From Candidatus Nanoanaerosalina archaeon (GTDB lineage: Archaea > Nanohalarchaeota > Nanosalinia > Nanosalinales > Nanoanaerosalinaceae): a stretch of DNA of 25,402 nucleotides. Below are positions 1 to 6,851 of this stretch, piece after piece. How positions within the stretch are numbered: position 1 is the first letter of the stretch; every line of letters starts with the position of its first letter. A model generated the notes under the pieces. That model was not told the origin of the DNA. It did not search any database and saw only the letters and a program-made list of their open reading frames with translations. The DNA lies in assembly GCA_022729275.1 (NCBI GenBank), contig JALDAH010000007.1, forward strand, positions 1-25,402, read 5' to 3'. The translations under genes and the position numbers were made by a program.

Positions 1-47
1 AAGTTTCTTAGCAAGCCACCGCAATAACCAGGCTATGCGACCCGGAC
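1..47 (-). tRNA. tRNA-Ser(GCU), 5' part only, probably intron-containing
   Basis: Read on the minus strand from 47 downward, the sequence has a 7-nt acceptor 5' strand (GTCCGGG), a D arm with GCA/TGC pairing around the loop AGCCTGGTTA, and an anticodon arm with loop TTGCTAA, giving anticodon GCT. The layout matches archaeal type II serine tRNAs. The 3' strand of the anticodon stem should be GCCAC to pair with GTGGC, but the sequence continues GAAAC. The simplest reading is an intron at the usual archaeal position 37/38, with the 3' exon outside the window. A split tRNA half or a decayed copy are alternatives. The variable arm, T arm and acceptor 3' strand are not visible. Confidence 0.72.
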
Positions 48-90
48 ACGGAAAAACGGTTCTTGCTCAACACCTTTTTTTTTACCACCA

Positions 91-100
91 TTTTTTATAT
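91..100 (-). promoter_or_regulatory. TATA box for the tRNA-Ser gene
   Basis: The minus strand reads ATATAAAAAA here, about 45-50 nt before the first tRNA nucleotide. With the usual 26-nt TATA-to-start distance, transcription would begin near 68-70 and give a leader of about 20 nt that RNase P could remove. Inferred from position and composition only. Confidence 0.5.
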
Positions 101-156
101 GTCTATCCCGAATTTTTTTACACGACAGCGAATCTCCCGAAAACGCTACATAAAAT

Positions 157-167
157 TATTTAAACTT
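157..167 (+). promoter_or_regulatory. TATA box for the PRC-barrel gene
   Basis: TATTTAAACTT lies about 35 nt before the ATG at 197 and predicts a transcript start near 189, so a leader of only a few bases. No Shine-Dalgarno site precedes the gene, which fits an almost leaderless transcript. Confidence 0.5.
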
Positions 168-196
168 AAAAAATGAAATTTTTAACGTGATTAGAG

Positions 197-481
197 ATGA
201 ATTCAAACGTTCTGGACATGACCGAACTTGTTGGAAAAGATGTCTTTACATCTAAAGGATCATACTGTGGAAAATCAAGGGACATCGAAATTAACCTTCC
301 GAAGTTTAAAGTAAGGGCGTTGGTAGTAGACGCTGCGAAGGGCTCTTACCTATCCAAAAAAGTAGGAGGTAAGAAAGGAGTAATAGTACCTTACAGTATG
401 GTAAATGCTGTATCAGATGTTATCGTAATAAAACATTTCTCAGGTCAGGTCGATACAGATACAGAAGAAGTAGAAGGTTAA
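197..481 (+). CDS. PRC-barrel domain protein
   Basis: This 94-residue protein is a single PRC-barrel domain. It has the opening pattern (ELVGKDVFTSKGSYCGKSRDI), a central LPKFKVRALVVDAA strand pair and a closing IVPYSMVNAVSDVIVI strand pair, followed by an acidic tail. The fold is a small beta barrel used as a protein-protein or RNA-binding adaptor. In archaea, stand-alone PRC-barrel proteins occur widely. In Haloferax two of them (CdpB1 and CdpB2) join SepF and FtsZ in the division ring. FtsZ lies 21 kb away in this window, so a division role is possible but not shown by context. The gene stands alone, divergent from the tRNA gene, with the M24 peptidase gene converging on its 3' end. Family assignment is firm, function is open. 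Confidence 0.8.
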   Translation: MNSNVLDMTELVGKDVFTSKGSYCGKSRDIEINLPKFKVRALVVDAAKGSYLSKKVGGKKGVIVPYSMVNAVSDVIVIKHFSGQVDTDTEEVEG

Positions 482-487
482 AAAAGT

Positions 488-1495
488 TTAAAACCTTTTT
501 TTACTTTTGCTTAAGACTTTGTAGCCCTCGGAATCCACCAGAATTATGTCTTCTATCCTCGCACCTCCAACATTTTCTACATAGAGACCGGGTTCAATCG
601 TGAAAACGTTTCCCTTCTCCAATACGTGATCCGAATCAGTGGAAATACTTGGTTTTTCATGGATCTCTACCCCTATACCGTGTCCTAAACTGTGCAAAAA
701 ATCGTTCTCAGTAGAATAACCTCTGTCCTCCACCTTCTCTAAAACCGCTCTACAGAGCTCAGAAACTTCTAAATCAGGTCTTATCAGGCTCAGGGCAAAT
801 TCCTGTATTTCAAGCAAATCTTCAAGAAGTTTTCTTCTTTCTCCTTTAATATCGTTGGGTAATACACGTGTCATATCACTACAATAATTTTTGAAGCGAC
901 AGCCCATATCAGCTATTACCAGATCTCCTCGGGTTATATTCCTTTCTTCGGGTTCCCTGTGAGGTATCAAGTTGTTGGAGTGAACAAGAGTATCAAAAGA
1001 GTTGTAACAGTTCCTTTTTCTGAAACCTGAATCTATGGCTTTTACTAACTCCCATTCGGTCATTCCTGTCTTGAACTTTTTTAGCAACTTGGAGAATACT
1101 TCATCGTTAATTCTGCAGGATTCCTTTATCCTCTCTATTTCAAAATGTTGCTTCACCTTCCTCATATCCTCTAAAATATCTGTAGTATCCTCCAAATTAT
1201 CCAGACCTAACTCCCTGTCACACACGAATCCTTCTTCTAGCCTTTTCTCGACCTCTTTCATCATTTCCTTTCTTTCGGAGAAAACAATAGCCCTTGAGAC
1301 GTTTTTGAAAGCATAACGGTAAAATTTTGTTACCAGTATCTCCCAACTGTCCTCTGAAATAAATAGAAACCCTGATAGATCGTTCATACCTGTAATATAT
1401 GTCAAGTTTGAAGGAGAAGTCATGAGAATTTTATCTAATCCTTTTTCAGACATCTCCTTCCTTAAATAACCAATTTTTTCGTCCATTTCTTCCAT
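488..1495 (-). CDS. M24 family metallopeptidase (Xaa-Pro dipeptidase/aminopeptidase)
   Basis: A 335-residue cytosolic peptidase that most likely splits Xaa-Pro bonds in short peptides. Residues 1-110 form a short creatinase-like N-domain and the rest is the pita-bread catalytic domain. All five dinuclear-metal ligands of the family are visible: D196 (IADMG), D207 (CSDMTR), H272 (GHGIGVEIHE), E301 (TIEPG) and E315 (ARIED). The length is close to Pyrococcus prolidase. The frame stays open for 22 more codons to 1561, but that extension (MCSLICILW...) is hydrophobic and unlike the family. A TATA box at 1521-1530 predicts a start near 1495, so I chose the MEEMDEK start; the ATG at 1486 is also possible. 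Prolidase and aminopeptidase P cannot be told apart from sequence alone. Confidence 0.85.
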   Translation of the reverse strand: MEEMDEKIGYLRKEMSEKGLDKILMTSPSNLTYITGMNDLSGFLFISEDSWEILVTKFYRYAFKNVSRAIVFSERKEMMKEVEKRLEEGFVCDRELGLDNLEDTTDILEDMRKVKQHFEIERIKESCRINDEVFSKLLKKFKTGMTEWELVKAIDSGFRKRNCYNSFDTLVHSNNLIPHREPEERNITRGDLVIADMGCRFKNYCSDMTRVLPNDIKGERRKLLEDLLEIQEFALSLIRPDLEVSELCRAVLEKVEDRGYSTENDFLHSLGHGIGVEIHEKPSISTDSDHVLEKGNVFTIEPGLYVENVGGARIEDIILVDSEGYKVLSKSKKRF

Positions 1496-1520
1496 ATAAC
1501 AACATTTTTTGGAGTATAGG

Positions 1521-1530
1521 TAGATAAATC
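1521..1530 (-). promoter_or_regulatory. TATA box for the M24 peptidase gene
   Basis: The minus strand reads GATTTATCTA, centred about 30 nt before the ATG at 1495. This supports that start and a leaderless transcript. It lies within about 20 bp of the opposing TATA box at 1541-1550, so the two divergent promoters may compete. Confidence 0.45.
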
Positions 1531-1540
1531 CTTTCCAAAG

Positions 1541-1550
1541 GATACATATA
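1541..1550 (+). promoter_or_regulatory. TATA box for the membrane protein gene
   Basis: GATACATATA is centred about 27 nt before the ATG at 1573 and 21 nt before the ATG at 1567. It is too close to the GTG at 1552 to serve that start, which is the main argument for an internal ATG as the real start. Confidence 0.4.
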
Positions 1551-1572
1551 AGTGAGCACACAAGGGATGTGT

Positions 1573-2040
1573 ATGGTGTTTTCCTCCATACCCCAGGTAT
1601 TAAGAACAGTGCTTGAGAACTCGTTTTTGGTGAGTTCCCACACCTCGAAATATTTTTTATTATCTCTTTTAGTTATTGGAGTTTACAGGAAAAAACCTGA
1701 AGATATTTCAGACTTTCTGGACACTGTTTCGAATTCGCTTTCCGAACTCATCATAGAAAACCAGAGGATGATCGTGTACGGCCTTTTTATTGCAGGCGCT
1801 GTATATACGTTTTTACCGGGTATCCCTCTGATAGCATACGTTGTAGCAATCTCTGTATACGGCCTGTCTATTTACAGCTCTATTTCAAAAGAAAAAGTTT
1901 TTGAGGAGAAGAGCTTGAAAAAAGGAATAATTTATATGTTAGTTCTTATTCTTGTGTTGTCCTCGATAGTCACCAACAGCATTGTACTGAACAGCTTTGT
2001 AGCTGTGTATGTGTTTGCCATAATATTCATAAAAATATAG
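1573..2040 (+). CDS. small multi-pass membrane protein, unknown function
   Basis: I do not recognise this protein. With the ATG at 1573 it is 155 residues; the frame is open from a GTG at 1552, and an ATG at 1567 is another candidate. Hydrophobic stretches suggest four or five membrane segments: one in the N-terminal 40 residues (YFLLSLLVIGVY), a pair around the loop TFLPGIPLIAYVV, and a pair near the C-terminus (IIYMLVLILVLSS and VAVYVFAIIFIKI). A hydrophilic stretch between the first two (KKPEDISDFLDTVSNSLSE) probably faces the cytosol. There are no conserved charged residues in the membrane that would suggest a transporter. The next gene, threonine synthase, starts about 10 nt after the stop, so the two are probably cotranscribed; any functional link is unknown. 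Confidence 0.6.
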   Translation: MVFSSIPQVLRTVLENSFLVSSHTSKYFLLSLLVIGVYRKKPEDISDFLDTVSNSLSELIIENQRMIVYGLFIAGAVYTFLPGIPLIAYVVAISVYGLSIYSSISKEKVFEEKSLKKGIIYMLVLILVLSSIVTNSIVLNSFVAVYVFAIIFIKI

Positions 2041-2050
2041 TGTTTTGAAA

Positions 2051-3175
2051 ATGTTCGAAAAAAGCTTTCTATGCGAGAAATGCGGGGAGGAATACCCTAC
2101 AAAAGATATAATTTACAGGTGCGAATGCGGAGGTTCTCTGGACGTTAAATATGATTACATAGATATCAAAGAGAATTTCACAAGGAAAGATCTGGACACA
2201 AGGATTTTCAGCCACCACAGGTACAGGGAGCTTCTCCCGGTAAACAAAAAAGAAAACATAATTTCTCTTGGAGAGGGAGGCACACCCCTGTTGAAGTCCA
2301 AAAATATTGCTGAGCAGCTAGGACTTGAGGAGTTATACTTCAAGCTAGAAAACGTCAACCCTACCGGAAGTTTCAAGGACCGTGGTTCGTCCGTGGAGGT
2401 CGGGAAGGCTCTTGACCATGGAGCAGAAAAAGTTGTTTTGGCATCCACGGGAAACATGGGAGCTTCAATATCAGCTTACACTGCAAAAGCGGGTCTGGAA
2501 ACAACTATACTGGTTCCAGAAAAAGTTTCAAAGATCAAACTTGAGCAGATGAAGAGACACGGTTCTGAGATCCAACTGGTCAGAGGGGACTACTCCGCTG
2601 CCGCAGAAAAGGCATGGGAAATGATGAAGAAGGGTTTCTACCTCATGGGAGACTATGCTTATAGGGGTGAGGGAGAAAAAACCGTTGGACACGAAATAAT
2701 AGAACAAATCGATGCCGACAAGATAGTTATGCCGGTCGGTAACGGCACTCTGATGCACAGTATTTACAAAGGCATAGATGAATTCAATAAGCTTGGTCTG
2801 TCCGAAAACACACCTGAAATGGTTGGTATACAGGCCAGAGGATGTTCAACTGTGTCAGAAGCTTTCAAAGAAGATTCAAAGCGTATCAAAAAGGTTGAAA
2901 TAGTGGATACCCAGGCAAGTGCTATAGCCTGTGCTGATCCTCTAGATGGTGATTTAGCCCTAAAAGCTATAAGAGATTCTGGGGGTTTTGCTGATTCCGT
3001 TACCGATAGAAAAATTAGGCATGCAAGAGATCTGCTCGCCAGGGAAGAAGGTCTTTACGTTGAAATAACGAGCGGAGCAGCGCTTGCAGGCATCATAGAA
3101 AATCTTGAAAAGTTCGGGAAAAACGAGAAAGTCGTCTGCGTGCTAACGGGCCACGGTCTTAAAGACCTTGCATGA
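2051..3175 (+). CDS. thrC: threonine synthase
   Basis: This PLP enzyme converts O-phosphohomoserine to threonine and phosphate, the last step of threonine synthesis. The N-terminus carries a zinc-ribbon-like segment (CEKCG, then CECGG), typical of archaeal threonine synthases. The PLP lysine lies in NPTGSFKDRGSS at residue 109. STGNMGAS binds the cofactor phosphate, MPVGNGTL is the second glycine-rich loop, and VLTGHGLKD is the characteristic C-terminal motif. The length (374) is normal. A TTG at 2045 is in frame, but the ATG at 2051 gives the expected N-terminus. No other threonine-pathway gene is in the window, so the enzyme may work on imported precursor or with genes elsewhere. Related fold-type II enzymes such as cysteate synthase are less likely. 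Confidence 0.88.
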   Translation: MFEKSFLCEKCGEEYPTKDIIYRCECGGSLDVKYDYIDIKENFTRKDLDTRIFSHHRYRELLPVNKKENIISLGEGGTPLLKSKNIAEQLGLEELYFKLENVNPTGSFKDRGSSVEVGKALDHGAEKVVLASTGNMGASISAYTAKAGLETTILVPEKVSKIKLEQMKRHGSEIQLVRGDYSAAAEKAWEMMKKGFYLMGDYAYRGEGEKTVGHEIIEQIDADKIVMPVGNGTLMHSIYKGIDEFNKLGLSENTPEMVGIQARGCSTVSEAFKEDSKRIKKVEIVDTQASAIACADPLDGDLALKAIRDSGGFADSVTDRKIRHARDLLAREEGLYVEITSGAALAGIIENLEKFGKNEKVVCVLTGHGLKDLA

Positions 3176-3196
3176 TGGGAAAAATACCGGGAAACT

Positions 3197-3205
3197 GTTT
3201 TAATG
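3197..3205 (+). promoter_or_regulatory. TATA box for the ACD operon
   Basis: GTTTTAATG is centred 26 nt before the ATG at 3227, predicting a leaderless transcript that begins at or next to the acdB start codon. Confidence 0.45.
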
Positions 3206-3226
3206 TTCTAACCGAAAAAACTGTTC

Positions 3227-3886
3227 ATGGATCTTATAGAAAAGTACGGTGTAAATATCTCCGAAAAACAGGTGAAAGATGAGATGAGAGAATTTGGTAT
3301 TCCTGTACCGGAGAACATATTAGCGAAAAACCCTGGAGAGGCTGAAGTTTTCGCGGAGAAAAATGGTCTCCCTGTGATAATGAAAATAGATTCTGCGGAT
3401 ATAAAACACAAGACGGATGTCGGCGCCATCAAAAAAGTTCACTGCTTTGAAAATATCAGAGAAAGTTTTGAAGAACTGTTGAAAAATGTCGAGGATCTTG
3501 ATGCCGATATAAACGGTGTTCTGGTCGAGGAATGTGTCGAGGGAAATGAATTCATAGCCGGAATAAACAACGATCCTCAGTTCGGGAAGGTGCTCATGTT
3601 CGGCCTAGGAGGTATATACGTCGAGGTTTTCGAGGATGTGGTTTTCCGACCTCTTCCGGTTGATGAAAGAGATGTAAGAGATATGCTAGATGAAATCGAT
3701 TCCAGAAAACTGTTGGAAGGTGTAAGAGGACAGCCAGAAGCTGACAGGGATAAACTTGTTGAAGTCCTTATGGACATAGCGAAGTTTGGTGAAAACAAAT
3801 GTATCAGAGAACTGGATGTAAATCCTATGTTCGTCAAGGGAAACACTGTGAAGGTGACTGACGCTCTTTTAGAATTGGAGGTGTAG
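3227..3886 (+). CDS. acdB: acetyl-CoA synthetase (ADP-forming), beta subunit
   Basis: The beta subunit of ACD, an ATP-grasp protein that phosphorylates ADP in the reaction acetyl-CoA + ADP + Pi to acetate + ATP + CoA (EC 6.2.1.13). Visible motifs are the N-terminal helix with EFGIPVPE, IMKIDSADIKHKTDVGAIK with H61 corresponding to the phosphorylated beta histidine known from Pyrococcus ACD (His71), FGLGGIYVEV, and the C-terminal ELDVNPMFV typical of ATP-grasp active sites. At 219 residues it matches the stand-alone Pyrococcus beta subunit. It is the first gene of a unit with acdA 4 nt downstream. Many archaea instead fuse the two subunits. The substrate could also be another acyl-CoA (propionyl, aryl). 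Confidence 0.87.
   Translation: MDLIEKYGVNISEKQVKDEMREFGIPVPENILAKNPGEAEVFAEKNGLPVIMKIDSADIKHKTDVGAIKKVHCFENIRESFEELLKNVEDLDADINGVLVEECVEGNEFIAGINNDPQFGKVLMFGLGGIYVEVFEDVVFRPLPVDERDVRDMLDEIDSRKLLEGVRGQPEADRDKLVEVLMDIAKFGENKCIRELDVNPMFVKGNTVKVTDALLELEV
3877..3883 (+). promoter_or_regulatory. Shine-Dalgarno site of acdA inside the end of acdB
   Basis: GGAGGTG sits in the last codons of acdB, 7 nt before the acdA ATG. It is a strong match to the archaeal 16S rRNA 3' end (CACCTCC) and fits a translationally coupled operon. Confidence 0.65.
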
Positions 3887-3890
3887 AAAT

Positions 3891-5267
3891 ATGAGTCTAA
3901 AAAAATTCTTTGAACCGGAAAGTATAGCGGTGGTAGGTGCATCCAAGACACCTGGAAAAGTCGGTAATACCGTTGTGAAGAACCTTAAAGAAACCTTCAA
4001 TGGAGAAATTTTTCCTGTAAACCCTAAACATGATGATATAAACGGTTTAAAGTGTTACAGTTCTGTAAATGAAATAAATAAAGTTCCTGACAACGTTGTG
4101 ATTGCTGTACCTGCCAAAATAGCTAACAAAGTTGTGGAACAGTGTGTGGGGATAGGTGTTCCCACGATAACAATGTTGACCTCTGGTTATGAGGAGATAG
4201 GTGAAGAGGGAGAGGAGCTTCATGAGGAACTTGAGAAGACTATAAAAGATTCTGAAACAAGAATGATAGGACCCAACTGTCTTGGTATATGGGTCGGCGA
4301 TTCCGGAGTTGACTCGATGTTTCTACCTGGTTACAAGATGAACAGTCCTTTAAAGGGAAACATAGCGCTTATAAGTCAGAGCGGTGCTGTGGGTTCAGCT
4401 GTTATCGACAAAGCTTCAAGTATAGGGGTCGGCATATCAAAGTTTGTCAGTTACGGTAACCAGATCGATGTTTCAGAGACCGATCTTCTAGAATTTTTAG
4501 AAAAAGATGAGAAAACCGATGCGGTCGCAGTATACATGGAAGGTGTAAAAAACGGTAGAAAGTTCCTGGAAAAAGTCAAGAACATCAGTAAAAAGATGCC
4601 TGTAATCGTTCTTAAATCCGGTAAAACTGACAAGGGTTCTAAAGCAGCGGAATCACATACAGGTTCTCTGGCAGGGAACTACAAAGTCTACAGAGGAGCA
4701 TTTAAACAGGCAGGAGTCGTAGAGGCGGAATGCAATAAAGAATTGCTTGATTACTCCAAGACGCTTTCGAAATCAAAAAAACCCGAAGGTAATCGTGTGG
4801 CCATAGTTACAAACGGTGGTGGTTTCGGAGTTCTATCAACAGATACTATAGAAAAAACAGAGCTTGAAATCGCAGAGTTATCAGATGAGACAGTGAAGGA
4901 ACTGGAAAAAAACATGAAGGATTATGGGAATGTATCAAATCCTTTGGATCTTATAGGTGATGCCAAACCTCAAGAATACAGGCAGGCTATGGAAACATTT
5001 GTGAATGCTGATGAGGTAGACATGCTGTTATGTATTTCACTTGTTCAGACCGAACAGATGGACACGACTTTCATAGACGTTCTGGAAGATATTAAACATA
5101 ATTCAGATAAACCTGTCGTAGGCAGCATCCTTGGAGGAGACTATTCAAAACTTCACAGAGATTATCTTGAGAAAAACGGTGTTCCAATGTTTGAATACCC
5201 TGAAAAAGCTGTTGAGGCCCTTGAAAAACTTCACAATTACTACAAGTGGAGAGAAGAAAGGAGTTAA
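3891..5267 (+). CDS. acdA: acetyl-CoA synthetase (ADP-forming), alpha subunit
   Basis: The alpha subunit of ACD carries the CoA-binding and acyl-transfer part of the enzyme. The order is a CoA-binding Rossmann domain (IAVVGASKTPGKVGN, residues 11-26; SGYEEIGEEG near 98; GPNCLG, 127-132), a first ligase-CoA domain (ALISQSGAVGSAV, 159-171; FVSYGNQIDV, 185-194) and a second one with AAESHTGSLAG. H256 in that motif corresponds to the phosphohistidine His257 of the Pyrococcus alpha subunit. VTNGGGFGVL near 304 is the flavodoxin-like glycine loop. At 458 residues it is close to the Pyrococcus subunit (about 460). Together with acdB it gives an archaeon a way to make ATP from acetyl-CoA during fermentation, in the cytosol. 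Confidence 0.9.
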   Translation: MSLKKFFEPESIAVVGASKTPGKVGNTVVKNLKETFNGEIFPVNPKHDDINGLKCYSSVNEINKVPDNVVIAVPAKIANKVVEQCVGIGVPTITMLTSGYEEIGEEGEELHEELEKTIKDSETRMIGPNCLGIWVGDSGVDSMFLPGYKMNSPLKGNIALISQSGAVGSAVIDKASSIGVGISKFVSYGNQIDVSETDLLEFLEKDEKTDAVAVYMEGVKNGRKFLEKVKNISKKMPVIVLKSGKTDKGSKAAESHTGSLAGNYKVYRGAFKQAGVVEAECNKELLDYSKTLSKSKKPEGNRVAIVTNGGGFGVLSTDTIEKTELEIAELSDETVKELEKNMKDYGNVSNPLDLIGDAKPQEYRQAMETFVNADEVDMLLCISLVQTEQMDTTFIDVLEDIKHNSDKPVVGSILGGDYSKLHRDYLEKNGVPMFEYPEKAVEALEKLHNYYKWREERS

Positions 5268-5270
5268 AAC

Positions 5271-6173
5271 ATGGATTTATTCGGTAAAAAAGAGCTGAAG
5301 AGAAGAATCAAAGAACTTGAAAAAAAGATCGAAGAGCTTGAAAAATATAGGAAAAGATGGGAAAAGGAAAAAAAGCGTTACAAGAAAGCTGTAACCGAAA
5401 AACAGGAAGCTGAAAAAAAGATCAACAGGATGGAGGATCGTATAGCTACTCTAAAAGACAGACTTGAATCAAGACAAAGGGAAAATTCGGAATCATACGA
5501 AAGAGAAAAAATAGGTGTTTCCAGAGCTTACAGATACCTGAAAAACCTCTCAAAAACTGAAATAGGGAAAAACACTCTAACATCCTATAAACCACCTAAA
5601 AAAGGTTTGCTCAAGAGTGGTATGTCCGAGATATTCCTCCATGAACCTTTGACCATAAAAAGCGTTTTTATGACTCCTCTAATACTCGAAGAACAAGAAT
5701 TCATATCAGATAGATTTGTTACAGAACATTTTCTTAAAAAACTGGACAGCAGAACTCTTTTCGTTCATTTTTCCGCTGGAGGTTCAGGAATAGGAATCTT
5801 TGAGAATAGAGAACCTTTTGAACTCTCTGTTATAAGATCTGACATAAAGTCAAAACACAAGAAAGGTGGTTACAGTCAGAAGAGGTTCGAAAGGTTGAGA
5901 GAACAACAGATTGAATCTCATAGGGATAAAGTTGAGGAAAAAATGGATTTATATCTTAAAAAAGGTTTTGAACAGGCTGTTATTACCGGTTCAGAGGGTA
6001 AAAAAAGCTTGAAGGATAAAATAGATGGTGATGTGGTCGAAGTTAAAACCAGACAGGGTAATATAGTTGAAAAAGACGATATAGTTGATTCCTTCGAATC
6101 CGGTATGGGTCTTTACCATGTTAGACTTGGAAAAGAAAGGGCTGAAGATATGATGTCCGAGATTCTTGAATAG
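5271..6173 (+). CDS. Vms1-like eRF1-fold protein (archaeal VLRF1), putative peptidyl-tRNA hydrolase
   Basis: Residues 1-80 are a long charged coiled coil. The rest looks like the eRF1 domain-2 fold of the Vms1/ANKZF1 family (VLRF1): beta strands around TLFVHFSAGGSGIGIFEN (162-179), then KKGGYSQKRFERLREQQIESH (196-216). GGYSQ at 199-203 resembles the catalytic loop with its conserved glutamine that cuts the nascent chain from tRNA in eukaryotic Vms1. The predicted role is release of stalled peptides on large ribosomal subunits. The gene follows acdA by 3 nt behind a Shine-Dalgarno site (AGGAG). The next gene supplies a C2H2 finger, a module fused to Vms1 in eukaryotes. Assignment rests on the motif and the domain order; catalytic activity is inferred. 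Confidence 0.72.
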   Translation: MDLFGKKELKRRIKELEKKIEELEKYRKRWEKEKKRYKKAVTEKQEAEKKINRMEDRIATLKDRLESRQRENSESYEREKIGVSRAYRYLKNLSKTEIGKNTLTSYKPPKKGLLKSGMSEIFLHEPLTIKSVFMTPLILEEQEFISDRFVTEHFLKKLDSRTLFVHFSAGGSGIGIFENREPFELSVIRSDIKSKHKKGGYSQKRFERLREQQIESHRDKVEEKMDLYLKKGFEQAVITGSEGKKSLKDKIDGDVVEVKTRQGNIVEKDDIVDSFESGMGLYHVRLGKERAEDMMSEILE

Positions 6174-6198
6174 TTATCCCGATATAAAAAATTTTAGA

Positions 6199-6208
6199 TA
6201 TAAAATAC
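6199..6208 (+). promoter_or_regulatory. TATA box for the zinc-finger membrane protein gene
   Basis: GATATAAAAT is centred 26 nt before the ATG at 6229 and decides the start: the frame is open from 6166, but that upstream start lies inside the VLRF1 gene and before the TATA box. Confidence 0.55.
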
Positions 6209-6228
6209 TCATTGGGTACAACTTACAT

Positions 6229-6828
6229 ATGCCAAACTTCAGATGTGACATCTGCGACAAAAATTTCAGTTCGAAGAAGAAATTAGAGGTGCACCAGAAA
6301 AAGAGACACGGCGGCAAACAAGCCAGTAGAGATAAAAAACCGTTTTTCACCAAGAAAAAAATTGTTACAGTGTTCTTTGCCGTGATAATGATAGGTCTAC
6401 CTCTTGGTGGAGGAATATTCTTTGCTTCTTTCAATGGTAACGCTAGAGAACAGGAAGTAGTGGAAGAAGGTGAGGTTCCAGAACATTACATCCTTGAAGA
6501 ACCTCTTCCAGAAAATCAGCAAGAATATCTCATGACACAAGGCGGTACCAGAAGAATGGGAGACTTTTATCCGTCTCTAATACTACAGTATTCATGTGAT
6601 GACTGTCCTGAAACCGTAGAAAACCTTACAAGGATTGCTGAAGAATTTAACCAAAATGATAGGTATATATATCTAGCTCCTTACCCTGACATGGATTATG
6701 AAATTATTCTATCCAGTTTCCATCAGGATACCACTTACGAAGAGGTTAATACCACTATAATAAAAGAAGATGTTTGCAGAAAACTTGATAACAATCCTAT
6801 AATCTGTCTAGAAGATGTTTTTAGATAG
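6229..6828 (+). CDS. membrane protein with cytosolic C2H2 zinc finger and DUF3105-like outer domain
   Basis: A 199-residue protein in three parts. Residues 4-27 form a textbook C2H2 finger (C6, C9, H22, H27; spacing C-x2-C-x12-H-x4-H). Residues 45-67 are one membrane helix preceded by lysines, which puts the finger in the cytosol. Residues 75-199 lie outside; the stretch from LILQYSCDDCPETVENL to YIYLAPYPDMDYEIILSSF resembles the second half of DUF3105. It includes C123 and C126 (CDDC), with further cysteines at 183 and 193 that could form disulfides. The histidines expected in a typical DUF3105 N-terminal half are not obvious, so the match is partial. The gene follows the VLRF1 gene by 55 nt with its own TATA box. 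DNA, RNA or ribosome binding by the finger is open. Confidence 0.65.
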   Translation: MPNFRCDICDKNFSSKKKLEVHQKKRHGGKQASRDKKPFFTKKKIVTVFFAVIMIGLPLGGGIFFASFNGNAREQEVVEEGEVPEHYILEEPLPENQQEYLMTQGGTRRMGDFYPSLILQYSCDDCPETVENLTRIAEEFNQNDRYIYLAPYPDMDYEIILSSFHQDTTYEEVNTTIIKEDVCRKLDNNPIICLEDVFR

Positions 6829-6851
6829 GAAGGTCTTAAAGAGGAATAAAA

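Noticed and set aside
1496..1561. N-terminal extension of the M24 peptidase by 22 residues
   Set aside because: It runs over the predicted TATA box, is hydrophobic and cysteine-rich, and has no counterpart in the family. The ATG at 1495 fits promoter and family length.
6166..6228. Upstream start for the zinc-finger protein inside the VLRF1 gene
   Set aside because: It lies before the TATA box at 6199-6208, and the added residues would precede a finger that normally sits at the very N-terminus.
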